DNA from: Panaeolus papilionaceus
Taxonomy: Eukaryota > Basidiomycota > Agaricomycetes > Agaricales
Length of the DNA: 64,000 bases
Direction: 5' to 3'
Assembly (NCBI GenBank): GCA_015501605.1
Contig: JADNRZ010000012.1
Coordinates: forward strand, 1,488,001-1,552,000
A program made the translations under genes and the position numbers. Positions 12,953-24,109 of this stretch are shown piece after piece. The notes beneath the pieces were generated by a model. That model was not told the DNA's origin, did not search any database, and saw only the letters and a list, made by a program, of their open reading frames with translations. Positions within the stretch are counted from its first letter, which is position 1. Each line of letters opens with the position of its first letter.

Positions 12953-13654
12953 TTAATATTGCAGCCTCCGTGCGCCTGGTAGCTTTTGCTCCTCTTCTGG
13001 GCCAATTGGGGGACGCGCAAAGTGCGTTGCTGTACCTTTATATCTATTGTCATTTGTGGAAGGAGGTGGAGGAACGTCTTGCGCGGTGTGTTGAGTGGAG
13101 GAATGAGCCTGACGAGAATCTGATCCAGAAGGACGTTTGCTCCCACTAGGGACCGGACCTTCTCCGTATTCGTAATCTGGAATAGGCCGAGCAGCATTTA
13201 CTGTGTTGTGACTGGGTGGAGGACCAGAGGGGTATTTGGACCCAGATCTAGACGTACTCCCTACATCGGATTGATGGCGGAGTGGGTCGCGGCTTGAGCC
13301 TGATGATACATATCTTGTTCTTTCGTTCGCATCAGGCCCAAAGCTCGCGCTGCGAAGGGGTGGGATTGGAGCACGAATTTTACCGTGTTTTACTCCAATT
13401 GGGACATAGTTGACTTGAGGGGGAGGAGGAGGAGGGAGCGGGCGGTTTTGGCTTGAGGACGGGATGGATATGTGTCGAAAGCCTGAGGGAGGCGGGTCTT
13501 GATCACGTTGATGAATAGTTTTTGGGTCGTGGATTTGAGGAGAGGTGAGGCTGGGGAGAGGGAGAGGTGATGATGTCACCTGTCTGATGAACAAGAATGC
13601 TATGAGGGTGATTATATATTGTTGGTTGGAGACGAGTTTTGTTAGAAGGCTCAT
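12953..13654 (-). CDS. Putative secreted Pro/Ser-rich protein, 233 aa, intronless
   Basis: A single open frame starts at 13654 and stops at 12953. The N-terminus has a hydrophobic segment (about residues 12-28) ending in small residues before a proline-rich stretch, as in a signal peptide. The rest is low-complexity and rich in Pro, Ser and charged residues. It has a polyproline run near residue 75 and two SGSK-x-PSG motifs, at about residues 137 and 170. No cysteine pattern or enzyme domain is visible. It converges on P450 C, with only 105 bases between the stops. It could be a secreted or wall-associated disordered protein. It could also be a chance open frame, although a 233-codon frame with a signal-peptide-like start is unlikely in AT-balanced spacer. 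I do not recognise the family. Confidence 0.5.
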   Translation of the reverse strand: MSLLTKLVSNQQYIITLIAFLFIRQVTSSPLPLPSLTSPQIHDPKTIHQRDQDPPPSGFRHISIPSSSQNRPLPPPPPPQVNYVPIGVKHGKIRAPIPPLRSASFGPDANERTRYVSSGSSRDPLRHQSDVGSTSRSGSKYPSGPPPSHNTVNAARPIPDYEYGEGPVPSGSKRPSGSDSRQAHSSTQHTAQDVPPPPSTNDNRYKGTATHFARPPIGPEEEQKLPGARRLQY

Positions 13655-15041
13655 TTGGAAGAATTCAAGTAAAGCGGCCAGCGCTATGGGGTAAGTATCG
13701 ACCCGCGAAGGATTTGTGACTGCGAGGTGTAGAGCTTGGGTTATATATACTGTTGTCGAATTTGCTTTCTTTTTTTGAGGTCTAGGAAGGAGTAGTAATA
13801 CGGCGTTCGATTGTCATGACACTCATCTTAGGACGAGGTATGAATCTCATTAAGTCGGAACTTCTGGTGCTAAAGGCAAGTTACGGGCTCTCGAAACCCG
13901 ATATTGCGACCAGCTTTTGTCCTATTCTTTCCATTCTACGTTACATTATAGTGGCTATAGATTCATTACCATAATGGAGAAAAATAAAGCCTGCACGACC
14001 TGACAAGCATCGAAAACCCATATCCCGTCATGTAAATTCAATTTCTCTCTTTCCTCCAACCCGCCGAATGAAGCAGGTGTACCTCAAGCGTGAAGAAGGA
14101 GAGGGACGCTAGGTAGAGGTGTTAGTCATGCCGTGTGAATTATCATTGCAACCAGCCAAGCCCGCCACCGCGTCACCACTCTCCTTCCCTCATTACCAGC
14201 GCACCACCGTTGTCCCTCGCTGGCACCGTGTTCACTGTTTCTCTTCGTTTTCAACCTTGATTCTGTATCATCTGTCAAGTTTTTTTTTTTTTGTATTCCA
14301 GCATAAACTTTGTGAGCGGTATGTGCCAAGAACCCCAATGGCAGTATGGATCTCGCAGAACGGTGGTTTGTCAAATGCTGCATCATCATCTTCATCCTAG
14401 GCTTTTGAAGAGCTGAGAGCGATGGTGAACTTCAATTTGGTCAGTCGTAAGTTGACTTATATTACACTCGAGCTGATTTTACCTCGCCCTACAGTTTCAG
14501 TTTCAATTCTAGCCACGAGCAAATTTTTGGGAAATCCTTGTCGCGTACCTTAGATTCGCGCTTGTCAATTACATTGGCATGTGCTTCACCGGGGGCCATA
14601 TCGTCCACAACACTGAGAAGCTGGCGGCACGCGTTGGAAATTTGAATTTAAGCAACTCGCTTAGTCGACGGAGATTGTCGCGTCCATCTCGTCCTGCTCA
14701 AGTTCACTTGGGTATACCTGGTCTGTGTATTGCGTCAAGGGGGTTCGGTTATGTAGACGATGCCTGATGATCTACTCATTAGCAGGAAATTGATGGATGG
14801 GTGGGGTACCGCGAGGTATGCATCCAAACACGCATATATATACGTTGGGGATGGGGTTGTCGTTGACTGAAATCTTACCCGGTGGTATATCCTTGAACAA
14901 GAGTCTAGCCCACTGCCCTTTCTTCCGAAGCCAGGCGATCAACAAACGATCTCTGCCACTGGGTCAGTATCCTGACCACTCTTTTTCACACACACACTCC
15001 GTTGCTTTTCACTCCTTTCTTTTACTTTTCATCAGCCCACA
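13655..15041. other. Intergenic region upstream of P450 remnant D
   Basis: About 1.4 kb without a supported gene. Short frames near 14119-14400 and 14579-14767 show no domain. The last part before 15045 resembles a fungal promoter with pyrimidine-rich stretches. Confidence 0.4.
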
Positions 15042-15044
15042 ATG

Positions 15045-15563
15045 ACCATGCACGTCGTGATCAAACACGCTGAGATAACCCTTGCAACATGGGCTCTGTG
15101 GAAGCTTCGTTGTCTTTGGACAAGTCGGATATCTATTATATCCCTGGCCCATCTTCGCGGTTGTTTTTCAAGGGTACAATGTGCTTTTTCAATCCTTTCT
15201 ACGCGTTTTTCAGTCCTTTTTACATCTTCGCTCTTCAGGCGTTTTTTCACTCCTTTTTTAAGCGATTTTTTTTCGCTGGTTTTCATTAATGATGAACAGG
15301 TATTTTTCCTCGAATCTTCCATGTCGCCGGATGGGACTATTATCATAAGATATGGGAGACCTGTGCGTACATCTCATCCACAAAGTTTTTCGTTTAAGAG
15401 TTGTGTTTTAGGACCAGAACGTCTTTCAACAATCCAAGTCGCTGATCCTGTACGTGTCTTCCCCTCGGTTTCCTTCATTCACCTCCTCATGCTAACTTGT
15501 GTGTCGTGAACTGATATAGCCAACTGAATCCGTGTCTTGGTGAAGGACTTCCGGGTACGCTTG
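15045..15563 (+). pseudogene. Cytochrome P450 D, decayed 5' remnant
   Basis: The start matches P450 C (MHVVIKHAEI against MHVAIQAAVI), then a one-base loss near 15120-15140 shifts frame so that hinge PGPSSR is read in another frame. The second exon (about 15300-15361, GIFPRIFHVAGW) aligns with P450 C exon 2. Next comes a block aligning with DQSVFQQS in P450 C, then LPGTLG at about 15563. The exons between hinge and DQ block are shortened or missing, and everything after LPGTLG is absent, including I-helix, ExxR and haem loop. It cannot encode an active enzyme. It shows the P450 family here duplicated at least four times and is still being pruned. Confidence 0.85.
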
Positions 15564-16528
15564 GTGCGTCTCACTTATTTTCGCCATCTCGTTCATAAAT
15601 CGTAACTGCCTTTGCTTCTGTTGTACATCAAGTCGCAATCAGACCAGGATGTGGACTCAGCCTGGCTTATGGCTGCTGGTCTTAATTTATACTAGTGTTA
15701 GTAACACACAGCGAGCATACTTAGCACGCCTGCAGGTCGAGATACCTCATTCCTTTTCATCGCAAATACACTTCTGGACGAGTTTGTAACCTTGCCATGC
15801 GCTTTTGTGGATATACAGCCGAACATTGAATCTACATGAGATACCTTGGACTCAGAGGGTATTATATGCTTATTATCAGTCGCTTATAGGTGCCAATTAA
15901 CCACTATCCATTCAGAAGAGCATACCAGCGTTACCCGATGACCCCCTGCTGGATCACCGTCAGGAATGAACGATGTAAATCTGTTTCAACTGAGCCCATC
16001 CCGGTACAAAATTTCAGTTCCGACACAGGGTGTTTGAATCCGATGAAATGTACAATACCAATCGGTGTATGAATAGTCAAACGACCGAGCGCTCAGGTCT
16101 CTCGGAGTCACGGAATCGACCCACTTCCGAACTCACGACCCTCACTATCTCCTCGCAGCAACTAGAGTCTAGAAATCATTGAAATTGTTATCATTACGGA
16201 ATACTAATCAAATGTTGGTGATACTAGCAGCTCGTGTTAGCTAACCCCAGGTGCGTACTGTTTCCGATGTCCTCAAGGGTTTTGTATGTGTGAGGTACAC
16301 CATGATCTTGGCAGACAGAATCTATCACTCGGGCTTAAGGGAGTCGGTATGGTGCTGGTGTCAGGTAAAAGCGACAACAGAATTAAACACTTCGTTAAAG
16401 ATTAAGGTAACATTACTGCATAGGATACAGACAGGACATCGCGCACTCGTTTCGTCTCATAAATCATGATAAATGGATAATTGACGGATAGCCCCAAACC
16501 CACAGAACTGTTTATAACCCTCGACACT
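15564..16528. other. Spacer between P450 remnant D and the ABC transporter 3' end
   Basis: About 960 bases with no supported coding sequence, repeat or RNA. It probably held the lost rest of P450 D, but I could not align anything further. Confidence 0.4.
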
Positions 16529-19311
16529 TCACGTTCGCTTGATCTTAAGAGCGAAATAAAGCCTGTTGAAACCATCAGTGTCTGTCATTGATATTGAAGG
16601 ATGTGCGCGTTTCACTTACCCGACTCGATAGATCACGAAAATGCTGATAAGGATTCCGCTCCATTTTTCATACGAGATGGAGCCAATTTCGAGGTATGAG
16701 AGAACGTTCTCTCCGGATACGGTACACTTCTCTGGGGTGGAAGAAGGGTAGGCGCACTAGGCTGGGTTTCGCAGCTGAAGTTAAGGCCACGGAAGTCCGA
16801 CTGAACAGGAGATATGTTAAGTTCTGAACGGGATAGAAAGCATTCGCTTCGTACATTTGTTAAGAGCTCGAAAGCGTATTTCTGGAAATCCATGAAGTGG
16901 AAGCTAAAGTACCAGAAGCGAGGCAGCGACCGCGCTTTGATGCTAGAGCAATGCAGTATGAGAATTCATTGTCGGAGGTATACCATGGACATAAGACTCA
17001 CAAGTAACCTCCTACGCTCATCCAGAAACCGTTCAGGCTACGAAAGAGTTACATTGAATAAAGTGGAAGATAGCTAGACTTCACTTACAAGGCCGCGATT
17101 GCCAGAGCAGCAACAAATACTGGGAGGAGCGAGGCAACGACAGCAGCCTGACTCTCCGCAACCAACAACGGAAGGAACAGGAAGCCGACGAACCGGAAGA
17201 ACGCAGCCGCTCCAGGGTGAAGTCCCTAAAATGATCGTCTGGTTAGCTGAAACGACGAAAACGAAACATGAACCTACGATCGCCCAGTAGCAAATTAGGG
17301 TAAAGACAACGGTGCAGACAAACAGGAAAGGAATGTTGACCAGCGTGTTAGATAGAACGAATGGAAGGGTTGTGTAGAGGCCATTTTTGGATTCTCTCAG
17401 GTACACCGCACGTTCCTCGAGGACTATAGAAGGGTGCGGAGGTCAATGATGATCCGGAATAAGCAATTGACAAAACAACGAACATGCAGGAATACCAGCG
17501 ACGGACATCTATGATGAAAAATTTGAGCGATTATTATTTTAATATTAGCCAAGTTTGACTTACAAAACCCAGAAACGCGACGCTGTAGAAGTGAACTGAC
17601 AGGCGATCGTTGATAGTAGAATCCCTGGTGCCTAGGCGAATCCAGATCGTTCTGCATGAGTAGACAGCTGTCAATCAACATGGTCTATCCCGAAAACGTG
17701 CCAACAGGTACGCACGCAAGCATGAAGCCCATCCCTTGAGTATCGCTCATATGTCAGCTCCGTCACTTGACACAACACACGATGCAAACTTACCGGCGTA
17801 CATCCCAATACGGACGCCATAAGCTAAAAGGTTGCGAGAATAGTTGAGAGCACTACGCTCAGAGAGAACCATCGTGTTCCAAAAAAGGGTTCCCAAGAGG
17901 CCGGCCTTACCAGCATCGAAGGAAGAGTCCAATCTCGAGATAGTCGTGTTCCTGTCTGGGTTTCCCAAAGCAGTGGGGTCGGCGAGTGGCGTGCGCCCGG
18001 AACGAGATAACCAAAACTCTCGAAACTCGTCAATAATTCTATTGGTCTGCCCTGGTCCTTTTTCCATTGTGGCTGTTCCTTCATCATCAGATGATCCACG
18101 CACAAAGTCGGTATTGAGGAAGTTCATCGCATGGTCAGCAGGCGTGATAAACCTTCCCACTGGGTGGCCCCAACTCTCGAAGAACGCTTCCAGCTCGTCG
18201 ACTGGTCCAGAATAACATGTTTTACCTTCAGAAAGGAGAATGACGTTGCTGAACTGGGAGAATGTTTCGAGAGAAGGTTGATGAATGGACGCGAGAACGA
18301 TGATTCCTTCCGCCTGGGTTAGTCGAGATATGGCAGCGATAACCTCACGCGCAGACGTGCTATCCAGCTGAGTAGCATATTAGATTAGTCTTGGTCATTG
18401 GTAAGTTGACAAATAACGACATACCCCAGATGTAACTTCGTCAAGCAAGAGAATTCGCCTATAGTAGCAATCAAGCGATACAAAGATAGGTGGGTAACGG
18501 GAGTCACATCAGCCGAAGAAGCATTTGACCGTAGAATGGAGGACTACATACGGAAATGTTACCATCGCACAAGCAGCGGTAACCCTCCTCTTTTGCCCAC
18601 CGGAGATGCCCCTAGAAATTGGCGTCCCGATTTGCTGTTCAGCGCAAGAAGATAGACCGAGCGCTGTGATCACCCGGTCTACACGGGCTTTGACTTGTTT
18701 CCGAGGTAAAAGGGGAAGACTGGTAATAGAACACATCATTAGGGGAGAGCGTTATTTTATACACGAGGGCGAGAACAATTAGTACGCACTGTAGCCGCAA
18801 AGCATATGTAATGGACTCTCGGACAGTTAAAACACCGAGCAGGGCATCCTCTTGCTCGACAAAGTTGGAAACTTTGTGCATTGATGCCCTAGTCAACGCA
18901 ACGCCGTTCAGGTAGGCCTGTTATTGATGCTAACGTGAATACAATGTCAAAATTAATGACGGTCAGCGCACTCACAGAACCTCCCTCCTTCATATCCTTC
19001 CTAAATGCCATCACATCCAACAGTGTGCTCTTTCCCGCTCCAGACGGACCCTACAGAATGAATGAGCAGGGATATTCCCCAAAATATTAGTGCCAACGGT
19101 AAAATAAAATCCATACCATAATGGCCAACAACTCTCCAGCTCTAACATCGACAGATATGTCGTCGATAAGCATTTTGTTCTCCCCAGATGTCGTCCGAAC
19201 AGAGTAGCTCAAGTGCCTGTACGATAACGTCGACGTTGAAGGTGCTTTCTGAGGTTCGGAAGAAGTCGACGCAGTTGTGGCAGTATGAGCCGTACGCGAT
19301 GATATGGTCAT
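16529..19311 (-). CDS. ABCG-type half-size ABC transporter, possible frameshift
   Basis: Order is nucleotide-binding domain then membrane domain, as in ABCG/White half transporters. From the ATG at 19311 the protein shows Walker A GPSGAGKST (next exon after 19100), the segment LNGVALTRAS, ABC signature ISGGQKRRV, Walker B RILLLDEVTSG with LDSTSAR, and H-loop SIHQPS. The membrane domain follows, including LEERAVYLRESKNG, a typical ABC2 block. The last exon encodes GLYFALKIKRT and stops at 16529. All introns are short GT-AG. One problem lies near 16735. There the frame carrying FRGLNFSCE must change to the frame carrying CTVSGENVL without a credible intron. So either a one-base indel or an unseen splice exists. 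Half transporters dimerise to export lipophilic compounds. The location beside P450s and methyltransferases suggests export of their product or of a toxicant, by inference. Confidence 0.8.
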
Positions 19312-20834
19312 GATGCTAGAAATCGGCGAGTTGATGTGAAGGATGGGAGTATAGGAAGGATAGAACTGACAGCAGAATCAATCGGCCTATATATGAGATG
19401 GATCGGATGGGCGTACTCCGAAAACGGATTTGAAAGCTAGCACGTTGTATAAATAGGAAATGGCACCGCTTTATGTTACGAGTCGTCGGATCGGGGCAAG
19501 AATGTGGGCGTGTTCTCGGCGAAATGCAGGCTGCGGAGTGGGATGATAGATGTTTAAAATAATGATGATGGGTGATGATCATGACCTTTGATAAGTGGAA
19601 TGAACATAACTGAGGGCGACATGAGCGGATAATTAGCAGGGAGTGTGTCCTGGCTCTCCTCACCACGAATTTGATATCGAATTTGATTTCCTATGGGAAC
19701 GCAGACTTTAAGGACCTGATGAACAAAATACGTGTCGGGATTAGGGCTCAATGTTTATAGTTACCAGTATCAAGAGCTTTGAGAACAAGTATAAGAACAT
19801 CAGACAGGGAGCACGATGATGATGCGTTCCGTTAGCTAATTTTCAGTCAAATGGGGTATATAGCTACACACCCAGCACATAGACCAAGCTACAATCGGAA
19901 CCGCGAAGTGGGTCGCATTCAAGACATCCATGAGAAAAGAAAACGCTTCATGGCACAAGTGATGGTTTAGTACCAGTTAACAGTTACAGTACACTAAGTG
20001 ATATATTCATAATTCGGAACTTACCAATGACAACGCCCAATCAAGATGAATACTGACCAACAACAGGTCGTAGTCGTCTGAGCGAGAAGCCTTCATTCGC
20101 TCAAGGACAAGATAAGTTAGAATTGACTTGTACCTGAACTGGTGGAGCAGAGAGATAAATTAAATGTACATGGATGTCAGTCGTTGACACCCATGTCCGA
20201 TATTTAAATGTCTCAAATTGAATGAAGTCCCCGAGCGCGGATCAGAAATCGATAATCTCGCGAGAGAGATAACTAGCAGCCTTCCTCGGCTAGGTGCTGG
20301 GTATGTATGCGTCAGGAGTATCCAGACCGATGAGCTGAACAATGCCAGACCGCCATAAGGGGTGGTGTGATGGTCAAGTGTTGGTGGTGAGGTAAGGTCT
20401 GTGCGCTTCTAGCCAAGACTATCGATGTCGATGCTCTGATTTGGAGTTGAGCAAGCATATGTAGTTGGGTTATGGTCTAATAAATTCGCCAGTGGAACCG
20501 AGGACGCGTAATGATGGCGACTTGCCGATCCGAGAAACGTTGACACCCCACAGAAGATCATTAAAACATTGATTACAAAGCATTGCGAGATAAAGTTCCG
20601 TTCAACATGAGTAGCTATGTGATAGCTGGTCCATTTGCATGGGCGGAAGCACACGTCGAAAATATGACTTAATGAGGGAGAACAAGGTAACCACACATAT
20701 CAATAACCTACTACTGTATGTACATATATATGTGTTTCTGTGTACTTATCAGATAACAATATGGTGATTGATTGCCGTGCCCACTCCCAACGGTGGCCTC
20801 TAGGTGTATGCGAACCCAATGATGCGCCAACCTG

Positions 20835-20955
20835 TCGATGTGCTCCGTCTATCGATTGGTCTTGATGGATCCCAGAGGATATCAAGCACCAGGTTGGAGG
20901 GGATCACCCTGACGGTGTTCACTGTCAAAAACATCGCTTATGAAGCTTTGAAGTA
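20835..20955 (+). pseudogene. Fragment of the P-loop G-domain family
   Basis: The translated piece LSIGLDGSQRISS followed by LEGITLTVF aligns with the block after the P-loop in the other local copies (ALGLDGSERISS near 21730, ALGLKDSLKISS in the intact gene). No P-loop or downstream exons are readable nearby, so this is a short decayed copy. Confidence 0.5.
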
Positions 20956-21195
20956 CCACAAGTGGGCTAGGGGAGCCTACCAGCAGCGCTGAAGTAATTT
21001 GAAATACTCCCTCCTCAGTCTTGGTCTTATCTTATCTCCTCCAAGATATATATGGTATTTAAAACCCGAAGCGACGAGGTATCACCCAACGGGGTCTCAC
21101 GAAGAACCAAGAACAACTCTGTATCCAACTTCTACTATGCCTTTCACTCATGTTCAAATTCCTCAATATCACTCACTGGTACGCTCGTTTGATGC

Positions 21196-21410
21196 TGATG
21201 AGCAGGAAGCTCTTATTTTTCGATTTTTCTACCATTTTGTTGATTTCTATTCGCATCAGCGCCTCGTTTACGCGTCGCACGCTCTTGATTGTCATGATTT
21301 CTATGGATTACATATTGCATGTACATAGTTTACAACAAATACAAGGACTTCTCCCACTCATATTTTTTGTGTCACGTTCGTATCTGTTGCCTATCATCGC
21401 CCCGTGTTCG
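21196..21410 (+). repeat. Truncated LTR of the TGATG...CATCA family
   Basis: It begins TGATGAGCA like the other LTRs. It keeps recognisable blocks (TTCTATTCGCATCAGCGC, the GTTTACAAC-AATACAAG block) in the same order, then loses similarity near 21410. It is much more diverged than the copies at 22048 and 23621, so it is an old insertion. The 3' end is missing. Confidence 0.7.
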
Positions 21411-21589
21411 TTTGGGCGTTCATTAGTGCTCGTTTGGGCTTTCATCTATATACATTGCATCTCGAGAGTCAACTGCGTTGCTTGTCAACTACCATCGATT
21501 ATATCTCCAACCAAAGAAATAACCCAATGTTACTAAAGCAGTCTCCCTTTCAGTTCCGCACGTGGAGGCGCCACCTCATCACAATGGTG

Positions 21590-23150
21590 ATGTCCGTAAT
21601 ACCCGTGTTGAAATACATTCAACTACGCATGTCAGTGGGTCCAACGGGAGCCGGAAAGAGCTCTCGCTATGTAGACAAATTATAATGATTGAAATTTAAC
21701 ATTGGAACAGATGTTTTGATCCCTCGTTGAGGCGCTGGGTCTTGACGGATCTGAAAGAATATCGAGTGATATGTATGGAGGGGTTTACTCGGACGGTGTC
21801 ACCACTGGTCAGGAATCGATATGTATGCTAGTTTCCCTGGCCTTGGAGATATAAACGTTCCAGAGATTGGCGTCGTATCGATGCTCAAAGAGTAGGTTGT
21901 GCAAAATGGGTACGTACTCTGTTGGCCTTTGGTCTCGTCTTTTTCCGGGTTTCTTTCGATTGACAAACCAATTTTACTTGAAATATACGTTTACTCTACA
22001 GAGAATATTATTTCAACTATGTCCTCTATTTTACGCCCATAAAGCGCTGATGAGCACCACACTGGTATCCCCCTATTTTTCGGTTTTTCTCCCATTTTCC
22101 ATTTATTTCTATTCGCATCAGCGCATCGTTCACGCGCCGAGCGCTTTTGGTTTCCGTATATGGCATTCGAGTATTTTCTTTCTATATCTATCATTTTCTA
22201 TTATTTTACATATATCATGTACTTCGTTTACAACCAATACAAGTCTCTTTCCGCCCTCGTATTTCGTGTTTCGTCTCTGTATTTCGTCTCCGTCTTCGTC
22301 CGGTGTCCGTGTACACCTTCGTCAGCGCTTATTTCGTCGTTTTTCGTCGTCTTCGTCCTCCATTGTCGTCTCATTTCACCTCACACTCACTTCACCTTCC
22401 CACCTTCTCATTTCTCTCACATATCGACCCCACGAACTCGTACCGCGCGTCTCACCTTCCTTTTTCATCCACCTATCTCATCCCCCAGTCACACCTTCAC
22501 CACCACTCACCCTTTCACTCAGATATCCCCACGCGCACATCAGCGCATACGGTCGCCTGGGTACCTGAAGCAAGTACTAAAACTATTCAAGCGCTCACAG
22601 GTACAGATGAGACGGATTCAGAAAACCCCAAGGCCCATATTGGGAAGACATACTGTCAGCTCCAGATTGATATCTAGTAGATCCTGGCTGCCCGTTTGGT
22701 ATCAGTGCCGTGCTGACGACTTGTATCCAGGATTACATCCAAGTCAGTGCTCAAATTGTAAAGTTTTACAGCACAAAGAGTCGGTTCACGAGATTCGCGA
22801 TCGAGCCTTTTCTTTTGAAGTTTATAATTACATCACGTTTAAACAAATGACCAAGGATTCACAAGCAATTCAATAAACGCTGTTTGAGGTAGAAGTGTAC
22901 CCTGGCCTTGTGGACCGAATTCAACACTTGCAATTGGCGTGGACAACCACTCATTCAAATCTAAAAACGGCAGAAATTCAAAGGGGGAACAGGCTTGCGA
23001 CTGTACTTAAATCGTGGCGACGTGAAATAGAGGGCGTTCTGGATTAGTTTCAGAAGGAACCTGATGGTTTTGAACCCCCATCTCTCCCCTCGGTGTCCTG
23101 TCTACCATCGAGGGTTCTCACTTGTCCCCCCACGACTGCGTCGCTGTTTA
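21590..23150 (+). pseudogene. P-loop G-domain family copy, decayed and split by a solo LTR
   Basis: Readable pieces occur in the order of the intact paralogue at 44462-46122. A P-loop VGPTGAGKSS lies near 21635-21665, then EALGLDGSERISS near 21730, TIQALTG near 22585, and the coiled-coil segment from about 22905 (LVDRIQHLQ...) to FQKEPDGFEPP near 23085. In-frame stops interrupt the coiled coil. A 495-base solo LTR with its 4-bp target duplication lies inside. The promoter side overlaps an older LTR fragment. It is a pseudogene. Confidence 0.7.
22048..22542 (+). repeat. Solo LTR, plus orientation, 4-bp target duplication GCGC
   Basis: The 495-base unit begins TGATGAGCACC and ends GCGCACATCA. 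It is homologous over its whole length to the paired LTRs at 23621-24109 and 27195-27683, in opposite orientation. GCGC stands immediately before (22044-22047) and after (22543-22546). It is therefore the product of LTR-LTR recombination of a full element. The serine-rich open frames inside are only LTR sequence. Confidence 0.88.
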
Positions 23151-23601
23151 GGTAGGGGCTTACACTCGCTCAACCTTCATACAAATATTTTTTAGTTTTT
23201 ATTACATTACACATACTACTCATAGTCCATCGTCATATCGCTTTGAAATTCATCATGTGCCCACCACACGATAAAGTTGATGCATAACAGGACGAGACCT
23301 TGGGCCAGTCAAGGGACAAGTTGATTTCCAGATGGGAAGTTGTTGTTTTATACGTAACGCCCACATTGTCATTGCCTTGATCTATTTCTGCCTCCAACCG
23401 TCAACCCTTACTCTTCGTGAGATTTCAGAAACAAAAGCACTGTCAAAATGAATACACGAGACACATGTCAGGGGATGGCCCGAGGGGCAACCGAAATGCA
23501 TGTGTATCCTTTTTTCCTTCTCACCTTCCCTCTTCTCAGTTGTTGGTAACACTCAGCCCCCCTTAACACCACCTCCCCTTTATCCCTTCTCTCAGAGCAG
23601 G
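23151..23601. other. Promoter region of the interrupted G-domain gene
   Basis: About 450 bases between a decayed copy and the ATG at 23602. A pyrimidine-rich stretch (23505-23595) precedes the ATG, as is common at fungal start sites. No other feature is seen. Confidence 0.4.
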
Positions 23602-23620
23602 ATGGACGCAGGCGTCACGG

Positions 23621-24109
23621 TGATGTGCGCGCGGGGAGATCTGAGTAAAAAGGTGAGTGGTGGTGAAGATGTGACCGGGGGATGAGATAAGTGGATGAAA
23701 AAGGAAGGTGAGACGCGCGGTACGAGTTCGTGGGGTCGATATGTGAGAGAAATGAGAAGGTGGAAGGTGAGGTGAGTGTGAGGTGAAATGAGACAACGAC
23801 GGAGGACGAAGACGACGAAAATGATGTAAATAAGCGCTGACGAAGGTGTGCACGGACACCAGACGAAGACGAAGACGAGATACGAAGACGAAACACGAAA
23901 TACGAGGGCGGAAAGAGTGTTGTATTGGCTGTAAACTAAGTACATGATATAGGTAAAATAATAGAAAATGATGGAAATAAAAAGAAAATACTCGAATATT
24001 CGGAAATCAAAAGCGCTCGGCGCGTGAACGATGCGCTGATGCGAACGGAAATACACGGAAAAACATAGAAAAATTGAAAAATAGGGGGATAAAGGTGCGG
24101 TGCTCATCA
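23621..24109 (-). repeat. 3' LTR of the gag-only element
   Basis: 489 bases, TG...CA ends. Identical to the other LTR by eye except at 24075. Confidence 0.93.

Larger units (their letters stand above)
19312..21589. other. Degenerate region with G-domain and LTR relics
   Basis: About 2.3 kb upstream of the ABC gene without an intact gene. Two recognisable relics lie in it (G-domain fragment near 20840-20950, LTR fragment from 21196). The stretch 19,760-20,700 shows nothing I can identify. Confidence 0.4.

Noticed and set aside
22147..22876. Ser/Phe/His-rich open frames of 176-238 codons
   Set aside because: They are translations of the solo LTR and also occur at 23592 and 26701 in the paired LTRs. 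No protein constraint is shown.
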